Positions 17,512-25,435 of a stretch of 64,000 nucleotides of DNA are shown here, in pieces (position 1 is the first letter of the stretch; the number at the start of each line of letters is the position of its first letter). Source of the stretch: an uncultured Oscillospiraceae bacterium (GTDB taxonomy: Bacteria; Bacillota; Clostridia; Oscillospirales; Oscillospiraceae). A model generated the notes under the pieces. It was not told the DNA's origin. It worked only from the letters and a program-made list of their open reading frames with translations, and did not search any database. The position numbers were made by a program, and so were the translations under genes. The stretch lies in assembly GCA_934597345.1 (NCBI GenBank), contig CAKTRJ010000003.1, positions 1 to 64,000 of the forward strand, in the 5' to 3' direction.

Positions 17512-18525
17512 TTATCGCTCCGCCGACAGCACCACCGCGTGGCACACCGCCGGCATGGTCTCCTTCTGAAATACGGTGGTGGGGCTTTGCAGTGCGCCGG
17601 TGGGGGCAAAGATCATCCGTTTCCACCGGCGGCTCTTCAGCCCCGGCAGCAGATAGGCGCACAGCACCGAGGCGCTGCATCCCGCGCCGGAGCCGCCGGC
17701 ATGCATGTCCTGCTTCTGTCGGTCGAACAGCAGCAATCCGCAGTCGGTATAGCGGCTGTCCATGTCAAAGCCGTCCTGGGCCATCAGATCCTTCACCACG
17801 CTGTGGCCGATGGCGCCCAGATCGCCGGTAACGATCAGGTCATAATCCTGCGGTGTGGTGCGGGTGTCCCGGAACAGAGTCTCCAGCGTATCGATGGCCG
17901 CCGGAGCCATGGCCCCGCCCATGTTGCACTCGTCATTGACGCCCATGTCCACCACCCGGCCCATGGTGGCATGGGTGAGATACGGCCCGTCGCCGGTGCG
18001 GCCCAGCACGCAGCAGCCGGAGGCGGTGGCCGTCCACTGGGCGGTAGGACAGCGCTGGGAGCCGTAGGGCAGCGGCATGCGGTACTGCCGCTCCGCCGTG
18101 CAGTAGTGGGAAGAGGTCATCACCGCCGCCGCGTTGGCCGCGCCGCCCTGCAGCAGCATAGCCGCCAGAGCAAGCCCCTCGCCCATGGTGGCGCAGGCGG
18201 CGTACAGGCCGCCTACGCTGAAGGGCTGGTTCCGCAGGGCGAAATTGCTGGCGGCGCACTGGTTGAGAAGGTCCCCCGCCAGCACCAGATCCAGATCCTC
18301 CGCCTGCATGCCGCCACGCTCCAGCGCATGGCCCATGGCCCGCTGCTGGAAGATGGACTCCGCCTTTTCCCAGCTGGCCTGGCCGCAGAAGGAATCCGTC
18401 TCGATCTCGTCAAAATAGCTGCCCAGCGGGCCCTGTCCCTCCAGCCTGCCGCCGATGCTGCCCCAGGACAGCACGCTGACGCCGCCGGAAAAGGCCACAG
18501 TCCGCCCGGTTCGATGCATTTCCAT
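17512..18525 (-). CDS. spoVAD: Stage V sporulation protein AD (SpoVAD)
   Basis: A 337-residue thiolase-fold protein that binds dipicolinic acid and is needed for its uptake into the forespore. Family motifs include VAFSGGVSVLSWGSIGGRLEG at the start, DLVLAGDLLNQC, GLYAACATMGEGLALA and DLIVTGDLGAIGH. GAGGTGA precedes the ATG. A sigma-G-like promoter lies just upstream, matching forespore expression. spoVAE follows. Confidence 0.95.
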   Translation of the reverse strand: MEMHRTGRTVAFSGGVSVLSWGSIGGRLEGQGPLGSYFDEIETDSFCGQASWEKAESIFQQRAMGHALERGGMQAEDLDLVLAGDLLNQCAASNFALRNQPFSVGGLYAACATMGEGLALAAMLLQGGAANAAAVMTSSHYCTAERQYRMPLPYGSQRCPTAQWTATASGCCVLGRTGDGPYLTHATMGRVVDMGVNDECNMGGAMAPAAIDTLETLFRDTRTTPQDYDLIVTGDLGAIGHSVVKDLMAQDGFDMDSRYTDCGLLLFDRQKQDMHAGGSGAGCSASVLCAYLLPGLKSRRWKRMIFAPTGALQSPTTVFQKETMPAVCHAVVLSAER

Positions 18526-18550
18526 TTGCCTTCACCTCACATTTTTCCGG

Positions 18551-18579
18551 TAGTATGTGGAGATGGATGGAAAATATGT
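18551..18579 (-). promoter_or_regulatory. Sigma-G-like promoter of spoVAD-spoVAE
   Basis: On the minus strand ACATA, 17 bases, CATACTA, 26 bases before the spoVAD start. CATACTA is the consensus -10 of forespore sigma-F/sigma-G promoters, and ACATA fits four of five positions of the G-H-A-T-A -35. Spacing is as expected for this class. Confidence 0.68.
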
Positions 18580-18655
18580 GTTTGAGGGTATTTCGCGTCC
18601 GCGGACGCGGCGGCCTGTGGTCAGGCCGCCCTATGAAACAGAAAATAACAAATTC

Positions 18656-18684
18656 TTGCCATCTTCCCCTGTATGTGCTATTCT
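18656..18684 (+). promoter_or_regulatory. Sigma-A promoter of the HAD-coaD operon
   Basis: TTGCCA, 17 bases, TATTCT, 38 bases before the HAD gene. Just upstream, 18610-18632 holds a GGCGGCCTGtggtCAGGCCGCC hairpin followed by CTATG that resembles one module of the repeat array at 34759-34949. Confidence 0.6.
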
Positions 18685-18722
18685 GTATACTGATATTTTA
18701 TTGGTACGCAGGAGGCGGGGCC

Positions 18723-19520
18723 ATGGCGTCGCTGAAGGACAAACGGCTTTTTCTGCTGGATATGGACGGCACCCTCTATCTGGACGAGCAGCTTTTCGAT
18801 AAGGTGCCGGAGTTCCTCTCTCTCATCCGCCGCCGGGGCGGGCGATACCTGTTCCTGACCAACAACTCCTCGCGGGGTGTGGACGGCTATATCGCCAAGA
18901 TGCGCCGACTGGGCATTGAGACCGCGCCGGAGGATTACATGACCTCCGCCGACGCGGCGGAGCACACGCTGCTGACGGAGTTTCCGGGGCGGAAGTGCTA
19001 CGTATCCGGTACGGCGTCGCTGAAAGCGCAGCTCCGTCAGGCGGGCATCGACGTAACGGACACCCTGTCCGATGATATCGCGGTGCTTCTCAGCGGATTT
19101 GACACGGAACTGACCTTTCAAAAGCTGGAGGACAGCTGCATATTGCTAAACCGGGGCGTCACATGGCTGGCCACCAATCCCGACTGGGTATGCCCCACAT
19201 GGTACGGCTCGGTGCCGGACTGCGGCAGCGTGTGCCAGATGCTGGAGCGGGCCACAGGGAAAACGCCCCGCTTTTTGGGCAAGCCCCAGCCGGAGATGGT
19301 ACGTCTGGCGCTGGCGCGGACAGGCTTCAGGCCGCAGCAGACGGTGGTCATCGGCGACCGGCTGTATACCGACGTGGCCTGCGGCGTCAACGCCGGGATC
19401 GACAGCATTTTCGTTCTCAGCGGCGAGGGCGTCATGGGCGACATCGTGAAATACCGGGTCAACCCCACATGGATCTATGACAATATCGCAAGGCTCTATC
19501 AAGACTTGAAGGAGAACTGA
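18723..19520 (+). CDS. HAD-family hydrolase, NagD/p-nitrophenylphosphatase-like
   Basis: A 265-residue phosphatase of the haloacid dehalogenase superfamily, subfamily IIA. Motif I is LLDMDGTLYLDE near residue 12, motif II is FLTNNSSRG, the Lys motif is FLGKPQPEM and motif IV is IGDRLYTDVACG. The ATG at 18723 has AGGAGGCGG upstream, whereas the longer frame begins in the spoVAD promoter region. It is the first gene of a six-gene operon, and the MFS gene starts 2 bp after its stop. The natural substrate is not predictable. Confidence 0.88.
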   Translation: MASLKDKRLFLLDMDGTLYLDEQLFDKVPEFLSLIRRRGGRYLFLTNNSSRGVDGYIAKMRRLGIETAPEDYMTSADAAEHTLLTEFPGRKCYVSGTASLKAQLRQAGIDVTDTLSDDIAVLLSGFDTELTFQKLEDSCILLNRGVTWLATNPDWVCPTWYGSVPDCGSVCQMLERATGKTPRFLGKPQPEMVRLALARTGFRPQQTVVIGDRLYTDVACGVNAGIDSIFVLSGEGVMGDIVKYRVNPTWIYDNIARLYQDLKEN

Positions 19521-19522
19521 AT

Positions 19523-21085
19523 ATGAAGCTGAACTACAAACGCACCATTCTGGTGGGCTTTGCCTTTTTCCTGATCTGCGCCTTCTGGCAGGCCTATGAC
19601 AACACCATTCCCCTGATCCTGACCAACAAGTTCGGCATGAGCCAGACATGGTCCGGCGTCATCATGGCGGCGGACAACATTCTGGCGCTGTTCATGCTGC
19701 CGCTGTTCGGCGCTATTTCCGACAAATGCACCCACCGCAGCGGACGGCGCACGCCCTTTATCGTGCTGGGCACGCTGATCGCCGCCGTGGCGCTGATCTG
19801 TCTGAGCTTCATCGACAACACCCAATTGAAGCATCTGGGCGACGCCGCCAACATTGACGATCCCGCCGCTCTGAGCGCCATCTACGAAAGTCAGGCGGAC
19901 GAGCAGCTTATCACCCCTCACGGCGACAGATTCGTGCTGCGGGAACAGTTCACGGAGGAGGCGTTCACCGCCATCCGCAGCCAGCTGGTCAGTGAGGACG
20001 GCACCGCCGTCACCAACCCCGACTACACCAACTATGTGACCCCCGCCCGTCAGGCCTATGCATGGCAGGTGACGGCGGAGCAGCCCGGCACGCTGGTGTT
20101 CTTTATTCTGGTGCTGCTGGTGATCCTTGTGGCCATGGCCACCTTCCGCTCGCCCGCCGTGGCGCTGATGCCGGACGTGACCATGAAGCCTCTGCGGTCC
20201 AAGGCCAACGCCGTCATCAATCTGATGGGTAGCGCCGGCGGTATTCTAGTGCTGGCGCTGGGCATGGTGTTCGCCACCTCCGCCGTGCGCAACTCCCTCA
20301 TGAGCTACACCGGCTATTTCGGCGTCATCGCCGCCATTATGCTGGCGGCGCTGGTGATCTTCATGCTGACCGTCCGCGAGGTGGAGTGGGCGCAGGAGAT
20401 GCAGCGTGACAGCGTGACCTACGGCGTGGAGGAAGCGGCGGAGGACGGTACGCCCCAGGAGGAGCGGAAGCTGTCCGTGGACGAGGTAAAGTCCCTGATT
20501 TTTATCCTGCTGAGTATCGTGCTGTGGTTCTTCGGCTATAATGCCGTCACCAGCAAATACTCCGTCTATGCCAGCAACATCCTGCATAAGGACTACAACC
20601 TGACGCTGATCATCGCCCAGGCGGCGGCCATCGTGGCCTACCTGCCGGTGGGCATCATTTCCAGCAAGATCGGCCGCAAGCGTGCCATTCAGGCGGGCGT
20701 GATCATGCTGACGGTGGCCTTCGGCGTGGCGGGCTTCCTCCAGGCGGAGAGCCCCACCCTGCTGATGAACGCCATGTTTGCCCTGGCCGGTATCGCGTGG
20801 GCCACCATCAACGTGAACTCCTTCCCCATGGTGGTGGAGCTGTCCAGCGGCGGCAACGTGGGCAAGTACACCGGCTTCTACTACACCGCCTCCATGGCGG
20901 CCCAGGTGGCCACGCCTATGCTATCCGGCCTTTTGATGGATAAGTGGGGCATGCGGGTGCTTTTCCCCTATGCCACCGTATTTGTGGCGCTGGCCTTCGT
21001 CACCATGCTGTTCGTCCACCACGGCGACAGCAAGCCTGACGCGGTGATGGGGCTGGAAGCTTTGGAAAATTTGGAGAACGACTGA
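19523..21085 (+). CDS. MFS transporter, SLC45/GPH sugar-transporter-like
   Basis: A 520-residue membrane protein with about twelve hydrophobic segments. The first helix pair ends in the loop AISDKCTHRSGRRTPFI, which resembles the D-(K/R)-x-G-R-R-x-P loop of sugar/cation symporters, and a second half begins near SKIGRKRAI. A large extracytoplasmic loop (about 95-185) separates helices 3 and 4, and a charged cytoplasmic loop lies near 290-325. The substrate is unknown. It sits 2 bp after the HAD gene and 1 bp before the GDPD gene. Confidence 0.8.
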   Translation: MKLNYKRTILVGFAFFLICAFWQAYDNTIPLILTNKFGMSQTWSGVIMAADNILALFMLPLFGAISDKCTHRSGRRTPFIVLGTLIAAVALICLSFIDNTQLKHLGDAANIDDPAALSAIYESQADEQLITPHGDRFVLREQFTEEAFTAIRSQLVSEDGTAVTNPDYTNYVTPARQAYAWQVTAEQPGTLVFFILVLLVILVAMATFRSPAVALMPDVTMKPLRSKANAVINLMGSAGGILVLALGMVFATSAVRNSLMSYTGYFGVIAAIMLAALVIFMLTVREVEWAQEMQRDSVTYGVEEAAEDGTPQEERKLSVDEVKSLIFILLSIVLWFFGYNAVTSKYSVYASNILHKDYNLTLIIAQAAAIVAYLPVGIISSKIGRKRAIQAGVIMLTVAFGVAGFLQAESPTLLMNAMFALAGIAWATINVNSFPMVVELSSGGNVGKYTGFYYTASMAAQVATPMLSGLLMDKWGMRVLFPYATVFVALAFVTMLFVHHGDSKPDAVMGLEALENLEND

Positions 21086-21086
21086 T

Positions 21087-21926
21087 ATGAAACTGTTTTG
21101 GATACTTCTGGGAATTGTCATTCTTATTCTTCTGCTGTATATCCTCTGTCTGCGGTGTGATCGCCGCCGGGATTGGAAGAAATTCCAGGGCTGGCGCTAT
21201 GCCCACCGTGGCTTTCACGACAAGCCCCGCATCCCCGAAAACTCCATTCCCGCCTTCAAGCGTGCCGTCCAGTGCGGCTTCGGCGCGGAGCTGGACGTCC
21301 ATCTGATGAAGGACGGCCATCTGGCGGTGATCCACGACGCCTCCCTGCTGCGGACGGCAGGCGTGGACGTGGAGATCGAGGATCTGACGGCGGAGGAGCT
21401 TGTCCAGTACAAGCTGGAGGGCACGGAGTACCACATCCCCCTGCTGGAGGAGGTGCTGCCCATCTTCGCCGGAAAGGCGCCGCTGATCGTGGAGCTGAAG
21501 GCGGAGCGGGGCAACGCCGACGCGCTGGCCGCCGCTGCCTGCAAGCTGCTGGACAAGCACCGGAACGTGACCTACTGCATGGAGTCCTTCGATCCCCGGT
21601 GTCTCATGTGGCTGTGGCAGAACCGGCCCGACGTGGTGCGGGGCCAGCTCAGCGAGAATTTCGACCGCCACGGTGACGGCAAAAACCTGCCCGGCGTGGT
21701 GCGCTGGGTGCTGAGCAATCTTCTATTGAACTGCCGCACCCGGCCCGACTTTATCGCCTACCGGTTTGAGGACAGAAAGAGCCTGTCCCTGAAGCTGTGC
21801 CGCGGCCTGTACGGCGCCCAGGAGTTCAGCTGGACCATCCGCAGCAAGGCGGACATGAACGCCGCCGAGGAGGCGGGCGCTCTGGTCATTTTTGAGCAAT
21901 TCGACCCAAGGGGGATGGAAAAATGA
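21087..21926 (+). CDS. Glycerophosphodiester phosphodiesterase family protein
   Basis: Hydrolyses glycerophosphodiesters to glycerol-3-phosphate and an alcohol. The 279-residue protein begins with one membrane segment (about 3-22), so the catalytic domain is anchored. Active-site motifs are AHRGFHDKPRIPENS near residue 36 (His-Arg-Gly, Glu-Asn), ELDVHLMKDGHLAVIHD (Glu, Asp, His) and a later IVELK. Its last four bases overlap the rsmD start (ATGA), indicating coupling. Confidence 0.9.
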   Translation: MKLFWILLGIVILILLLYILCLRCDRRRDWKKFQGWRYAHRGFHDKPRIPENSIPAFKRAVQCGFGAELDVHLMKDGHLAVIHDASLLRTAGVDVEIEDLTAEELVQYKLEGTEYHIPLLEEVLPIFAGKAPLIVELKAERGNADALAAAACKLLDKHRNVTYCMESFDPRCLMWLWQNRPDVVRGQLSENFDRHGDGKNLPGVVRWVLSNLLLNCRTRPDFIAYRFEDRKSLSLKLCRGLYGAQEFSWTIRSKADMNAAEEAGALVIFEQFDPRGMEK

Positions 21927-22480
21927 GAGTCATCACCGGTTCTGCCCGGGGCAGAATTCTAAAGGAATTACAGGGCATGGAGACCCGTCCCACCACCGGC
22001 AAGGTGAAGGAGAGCATCTTCTCCATCATCCAGTTTGATATCGAGGGCCGCCGCATCCTTGACCTGTTCGCGGGAACGGGCCAGCTGGGCATCGAGGCTC
22101 TGAGCCGCGGCGCAAAGCAGTGCGTGTTCATCGACCAGCGCAATGACGCGGTGAAGCTGATCCGGGAAAATCTGGAGGTCTGCGGTCTCAGCGACCGGGC
22201 GGTGGTCCGCAGCGGTGACGCCATGTCCTACCTCAAGAGCGGCGAAAAGTTCGACATTATCTTTCTCGATCCGCCCTACGCCTCCGGCCTGCTGGTGAAG
22301 GCGCTGGAGGATATCGCGGCATTTGACATTTGCCGCGAACATGGTATAATTGTGGCGGAAAGTGCCGTGGAAACGGAATTACCGGCACTCTCGCCCCCTT
22401 ATTCGCTGTATCGTCAGTACCGGTATGGCAAGATCAAGCTGAGCGTCTATCACCGCAGCGGAAACGAGGACACCCTATGA
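21923..22480 (+). CDS. rsmD: 16S rRNA (guanine-966-N2)-methyltransferase RsmD
   Basis: A 185-residue SAM-dependent methyltransferase. Visible are the N-terminal GRILKELQG, RPTTGKVKESIFSII, the SAM loop ILDLFAGTGQLGIEALSRGA and the catalytic DPPY motif in FLDPPYASG. It overlaps the gene before and coaD after by four bases each. The rsmD-coaD pair is common in Firmicutes. Confidence 0.95.
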   Translation: MRVITGSARGRILKELQGMETRPTTGKVKESIFSIIQFDIEGRRILDLFAGTGQLGIEALSRGAKQCVFIDQRNDAVKLIRENLEVCGLSDRAVVRSGDAMSYLKSGEKFDIIFLDPPYASGLLVKALEDIAAFDICREHGIIVAESAVETELPALSPPYSLYRQYRYGKIKLSVYHRSGNEDTL

Positions 22481-22959
22481 AGATCGCCATCTATCCCGGC
22501 AGCTTTGACCCCATCACACTGGGCCATCTGGATATTCTCAGCCGGGCTGCCCGGTGCTTTGATAAGGTATACATGTGCGTGATGGTCAACTGCGAAAAGA
22601 AGCAGCCCATGTTCACCCAGGAAAAACGGCTGGAGTTGATCCGCAAGTCCATCGCCCACATCCCCAACGCGGAGGTGGAGCTGTTCTCCGGTCTGCTGGC
22701 GGACTACGCCCGGCTGAAGGGCGCTCACATCATCGTAAAAGGCGTGCGCAATATGACGGATTACGACGCGGAGTTGCAGATGGCCCGCATCAATCAGGGC
22801 ATCGACCCGGAGCTGGAGACGCTGCTGCTGCCCGCCCGGGCGGAGTTTGAGCATTTCAGCTCTACCATGGCCCGGGAAATGATCCGCTATGGTCAGCCGC
22901 TTGAAAAATATGTACCCGCTCCGGTGGCGGAGGAATTGATGAAAGGATGTGACCACTGA
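22477..22959 (+). CDS. coaD: Phosphopantetheine adenylyltransferase CoaD
   Basis: Makes dephospho-CoA from 4'-phosphopantetheine and ATP, the penultimate step of coenzyme A synthesis. The 160 residues begin MKIAIYPGSFDPITLGHLDIL with the nucleotidyltransferase T/HxGH motif; VKGVRNMTDYDAELQMA and the late SSTMAREMI are family hallmarks. The start at 22477 overlaps the rsmD stop (ATGA); the frame opens further upstream only within rsmD. Confidence 0.97.
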   Translation: MKIAIYPGSFDPITLGHLDILSRAARCFDKVYMCVMVNCEKKQPMFTQEKRLELIRKSIAHIPNAEVELFSGLLADYARLKGAHIIVKGVRNMTDYDAELQMARINQGIDPELETLLLPARAEFEHFSSTMAREMIRYGQPLEKYVPAPVAEELMKGCDH

Positions 22960-22960
22960 C

Positions 22961-23482
22961 ATGGAGGAAAAGGACGTACAGCGTTTGATCGACATGCTCT
23001 ATAACATGATCGACGAGGCAAAGAGTGTTGCCTTCAGCGCCGAAAAGTGCACCATCAACCGGGACGAGGCGCTGGATATCCTGGACGAAATGCGCGCCAA
23101 GCTTCCGCTGGAGCTGAAAAAGGCCAAGGAGCTGATCGCCGCCCGCAACGACTATGTGGCAGGCGCCAAGAAGGAAGTGGAGAAGATGATGCGGCAGGCT
23201 GAGCTGGACGCCAAGACCATCGTCTCCGAAAGTGAGGTCATCCAGCAGGCGCGGCAGAAGAGCGCCGACATCATCCGCCGGGCCGAGGAGCGCAGCCGCG
23301 AGCTGTACCGCGTGGCCAACACCTATACTGAGGACGCCCTGCGCCGCACAGAGGAGGCTATCCAGACCGCGCTGGCCGAGGTACAGACCTCCCGGGCCCA
23401 GTTCCGCACCGCCTCCCAGGAGCAGATGCAGGCGGCGCAGGAGCATCTGAAGCAGCAGGAGGCGCAGAAGCCCGCCAACTGA
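22961..23482 (+). CDS. Coiled-coil protein of unknown function downstream of coaD
   Basis: A 173-residue charged helical protein starting MEEKDVQRLIDMLYNMIDEA. From about residue 45 to the end it is rich in Glu, Lys, Ala and Gln with heptad-like spacing, resembling V-type ATPase subunit H or DivIVA-like coiled coils. No enzyme motif or membrane segment is seen. Proteins of this type often follow coaD in Clostridia, but I know of no assigned role. The start is uncertain: an ATG 12 bases earlier overlaps coaD. It closes the operon. Confidence 0.7.
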   Translation: MEEKDVQRLIDMLYNMIDEAKSVAFSAEKCTINRDEALDILDEMRAKLPLELKKAKELIAARNDYVAGAKKEVEKMMRQAELDAKTIVSESEVIQQARQKSADIIRRAEERSRELYRVANTYTEDALRRTEEAIQTALAEVQTSRAQFRTASQEQMQAAQEHLKQQEAQKPAN

Positions 23483-23500
23483 ACATAACAAGCGTTTATC

Positions 23501-23542
23501 AGGCGCCGCGGCCTTGCAAGGCCGCGGCGCCTACGCTATAAT
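23501..23542 (+). promoter_or_regulatory. Perfect 32-bp palindrome containing the -35 box of the alpha-glucosidase promoter
   Basis: Bases 23501-23532 form a perfect, loop-free palindrome with 16-bp arms (AGGCGCCGCGGCCTTG and its complement). The -35 box TTGCAA (23514-23519) lies across its centre, followed by a 17-base spacer and TATAAT (23537-23542). The arm is not followed by a T-run, so an operator fits better than a terminator, although the hairpin could also end the coaD operon transcript. Confidence 0.65.
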
Positions 23543-23572
23543 AGAGAAAAAATACGAAAAGGGGTGCAGCAA

Positions 23573-25222
23573 ATGGGACGTGACCGCTGGTATAAGGACA
23601 TGGTGTTCTATCAGATCTGGCCGCGCAGCTTCAAGGACGGCGACGGCGACGGCATGGGCGATTTACAGGGTGTGTACGAAAAGCTGGACTATATCAAAAG
23701 TCTGGGGATGGATGGCATCTGGTTTTCGCCGCTGTATCCCTCGCCGGGGGCGGACTGCGGGTACGATATCTCCGATTATCGGGACATCGCGCCGGAGTTC
23801 GGCGGCATGGAATGGTTCAAAAAGGTGCTGGAGGGCGCCCATCAGCGGGGCATGAAGGTCATTATGGATCTGGTGGTGAACCATACCAGCGACGAGCACG
23901 AGTGGTTCCAGAAGTCCCGCCGCCGCATCGCGCCCTACACCGATTATTACATCTGGCGGAAGGAGAAGCCCAGCGGCGACCTGCCCAACAACTGGGACAG
24001 TATGTTCGAGGGGAAGGCATGGCAGTGGGACGAGCTGCGGCAGGAGTACTACCTGCACCTGTTCGCCGTGAAGCAGCCGGATCTGAATATGGATAACCCG
24101 CTGGTGCGGCAGGAGGTAAAGGATATCCTGCGGTTCTGGCTGGACTTGGGGGTGGACGGCTTCCGGGAGGATGTGATCACCTTCATCTCCAAGAAGGACG
24201 GATTGCCGGACGACCGGCTGATGCCTGCCGCCCGCGGCCTCCGCCACTATAATCACGGCCCGCGGGTCCATGAGTATCTGGAGGAGTTCAAGCGGGATGT
24301 GCTGGATCGCTATAACTGCGTGACGCTGGCGGAGGCCCCCATGGTCAGCCCCCGTCAGGCCCTGAAATACATCGACGAGAAGCGGGGCCAGATGGATATG
24401 ATGATCCAGTTCCAGAGCATGTGCGCCGACTGCCTGTATACCGACTATGCCCACACGGCCTTCTCTCTGCGGCGGCTGAAGCGGGTGTGGGATCTGTGGC
24501 AGCGGAAGCTGCGGGGCAAGGCGTGGAACATGCTGTATCTGGAAAACCACGACCATCCCCGTGTCATCTCCCGCTACGGCAGCGAGAAATACCGCGCCGA
24601 AAGCGGCAAAGCGCTGGCGGCGGCGTATCTCTTCCAGCAGGGTACACCCTTCGTTTATCAGGGGCAGGAGATCGGCATGACCAACTGGCGGCCCGTCCAT
24701 ACGGATATGTATGAGGATGTCCAGAGCCGCAACTTCATGCCCGGCCTGCCGGAGAAGGTGCGGCTGCGGTGGCTGTGGACCGGCAGCCGGGACAGCGCCC
24801 GCACCCCTATGCAGTGGGACGATACCGCCAACGCGGGCTTTACCGCGGGCAAGCCCTGGTTCTATGTGAACACCAACTACCACGCCGTCAACGTGGCGGC
24901 CCAGGAGCGCGACCCCGATTCTTTGCTGAACTTCTACCGTAAGGCCATTGCCCTGCGCAAGAGCCTGCCGGTGGTGCGGGAGGGCAGGTATCACGACTGC
25001 TGCCCGCTGGCGGGAAGTCTTTACATGTATACCCGGGAAATGAAGGGCCAGCGGCTGCTGGTGATCTGCTCCTTTGCGGAGCGGCCCCTGACGGTGACGC
25101 CGCCCAGGGGGTATGACCTGTCTGACGGCCAGCTGGTGCTGCAGAATTACCCGGTCGACGATCCGGCCCGCCCCTTCCGCACCCGGCCCTATGAGACGCG
25201 GGTGTACCTGTTTGAGGGGTGA
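23573..25222 (+). CDS. GH13 alpha-glucosidase (oligo-1,6-glucosidase type)
   Basis: A 549-residue cytoplasmic enzyme (no signal peptide) that cleaves alpha-glucosidic bonds of small oligosaccharides. It opens with WYKDMVFYQIWPRSFKDG. The four GH13 regions are visible: DLVVNHTSDEH, DGFREDVI (nucleophile Asp near 199), TLAEAPM (acid/base Glu near 252) and ENHDHPR (Asp near 326). The ATG at 23573 follows AAAAGGGG; a GTG three codons earlier overlaps that site. Exact specificity (isomaltose, trehalose-6-phosphate, sucrose) cannot be told. It stands alone behind the palindromic promoter. Confidence 0.92.
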   Translation: MGRDRWYKDMVFYQIWPRSFKDGDGDGMGDLQGVYEKLDYIKSLGMDGIWFSPLYPSPGADCGYDISDYRDIAPEFGGMEWFKKVLEGAHQRGMKVIMDLVVNHTSDEHEWFQKSRRRIAPYTDYYIWRKEKPSGDLPNNWDSMFEGKAWQWDELRQEYYLHLFAVKQPDLNMDNPLVRQEVKDILRFWLDLGVDGFREDVITFISKKDGLPDDRLMPAARGLRHYNHGPRVHEYLEEFKRDVLDRYNCVTLAEAPMVSPRQALKYIDEKRGQMDMMIQFQSMCADCLYTDYAHTAFSLRRLKRVWDLWQRKLRGKAWNMLYLENHDHPRVISRYGSEKYRAESGKALAAAYLFQQGTPFVYQGQEIGMTNWRPVHTDMYEDVQSRNFMPGLPEKVRLRWLWTGSRDSARTPMQWDDTANAGFTAGKPWFYVNTNYHAVNVAAQERDPDSLLNFYRKAIALRKSLPVVREGRYHDCCPLAGSLYMYTREMKGQRLLVICSFAERPLTVTPPRGYDLSDGQLVLQNYPVDDPARPFRTRPYETRVYLFEG

Positions 25223-25235
25223 GGGAGCACATAGC

Positions 25236-25357
25236 TGAGGCCCCCTCTGAGAGGGGGCTGTCAGCGAAGCTGACTGGGGGAGAGAATTTGAAGGTTTGGA
25301 TTCTCTCCCTCCGTCGCGGCTCGCGCCGCGACACCTCCCTCACAGAGGGAGGCTTTG
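25236..25357. repeat. AGGCTCCC/GGGAGGC-type palindromic repeat, complete element
   Basis: Two inverted halves face each other. The left half is GAGGCCCCCTCTGAGAGGGGG, broken by CTGTCAGCgaaGCTGAC and ending CTGGGGGAGAGAA. The right half begins TTCTCTCCCTCCG, contains GTCGCGGCtcGCGCCGCGAC and ends CTCACAGAGGGAGGC. It lies 13 bp after the alpha-glucosidase stop and could double as its terminator. A half copy is at 174-235. Confidence 0.75.
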
Positions 25358-25435
25358 GTTTGGTGTATCCCACTAAACGCTCCGTCGGTTGCGGAAAACC
25401 GCCCTGTTTGCTACCATGAGACCGGAGGTGATCCC

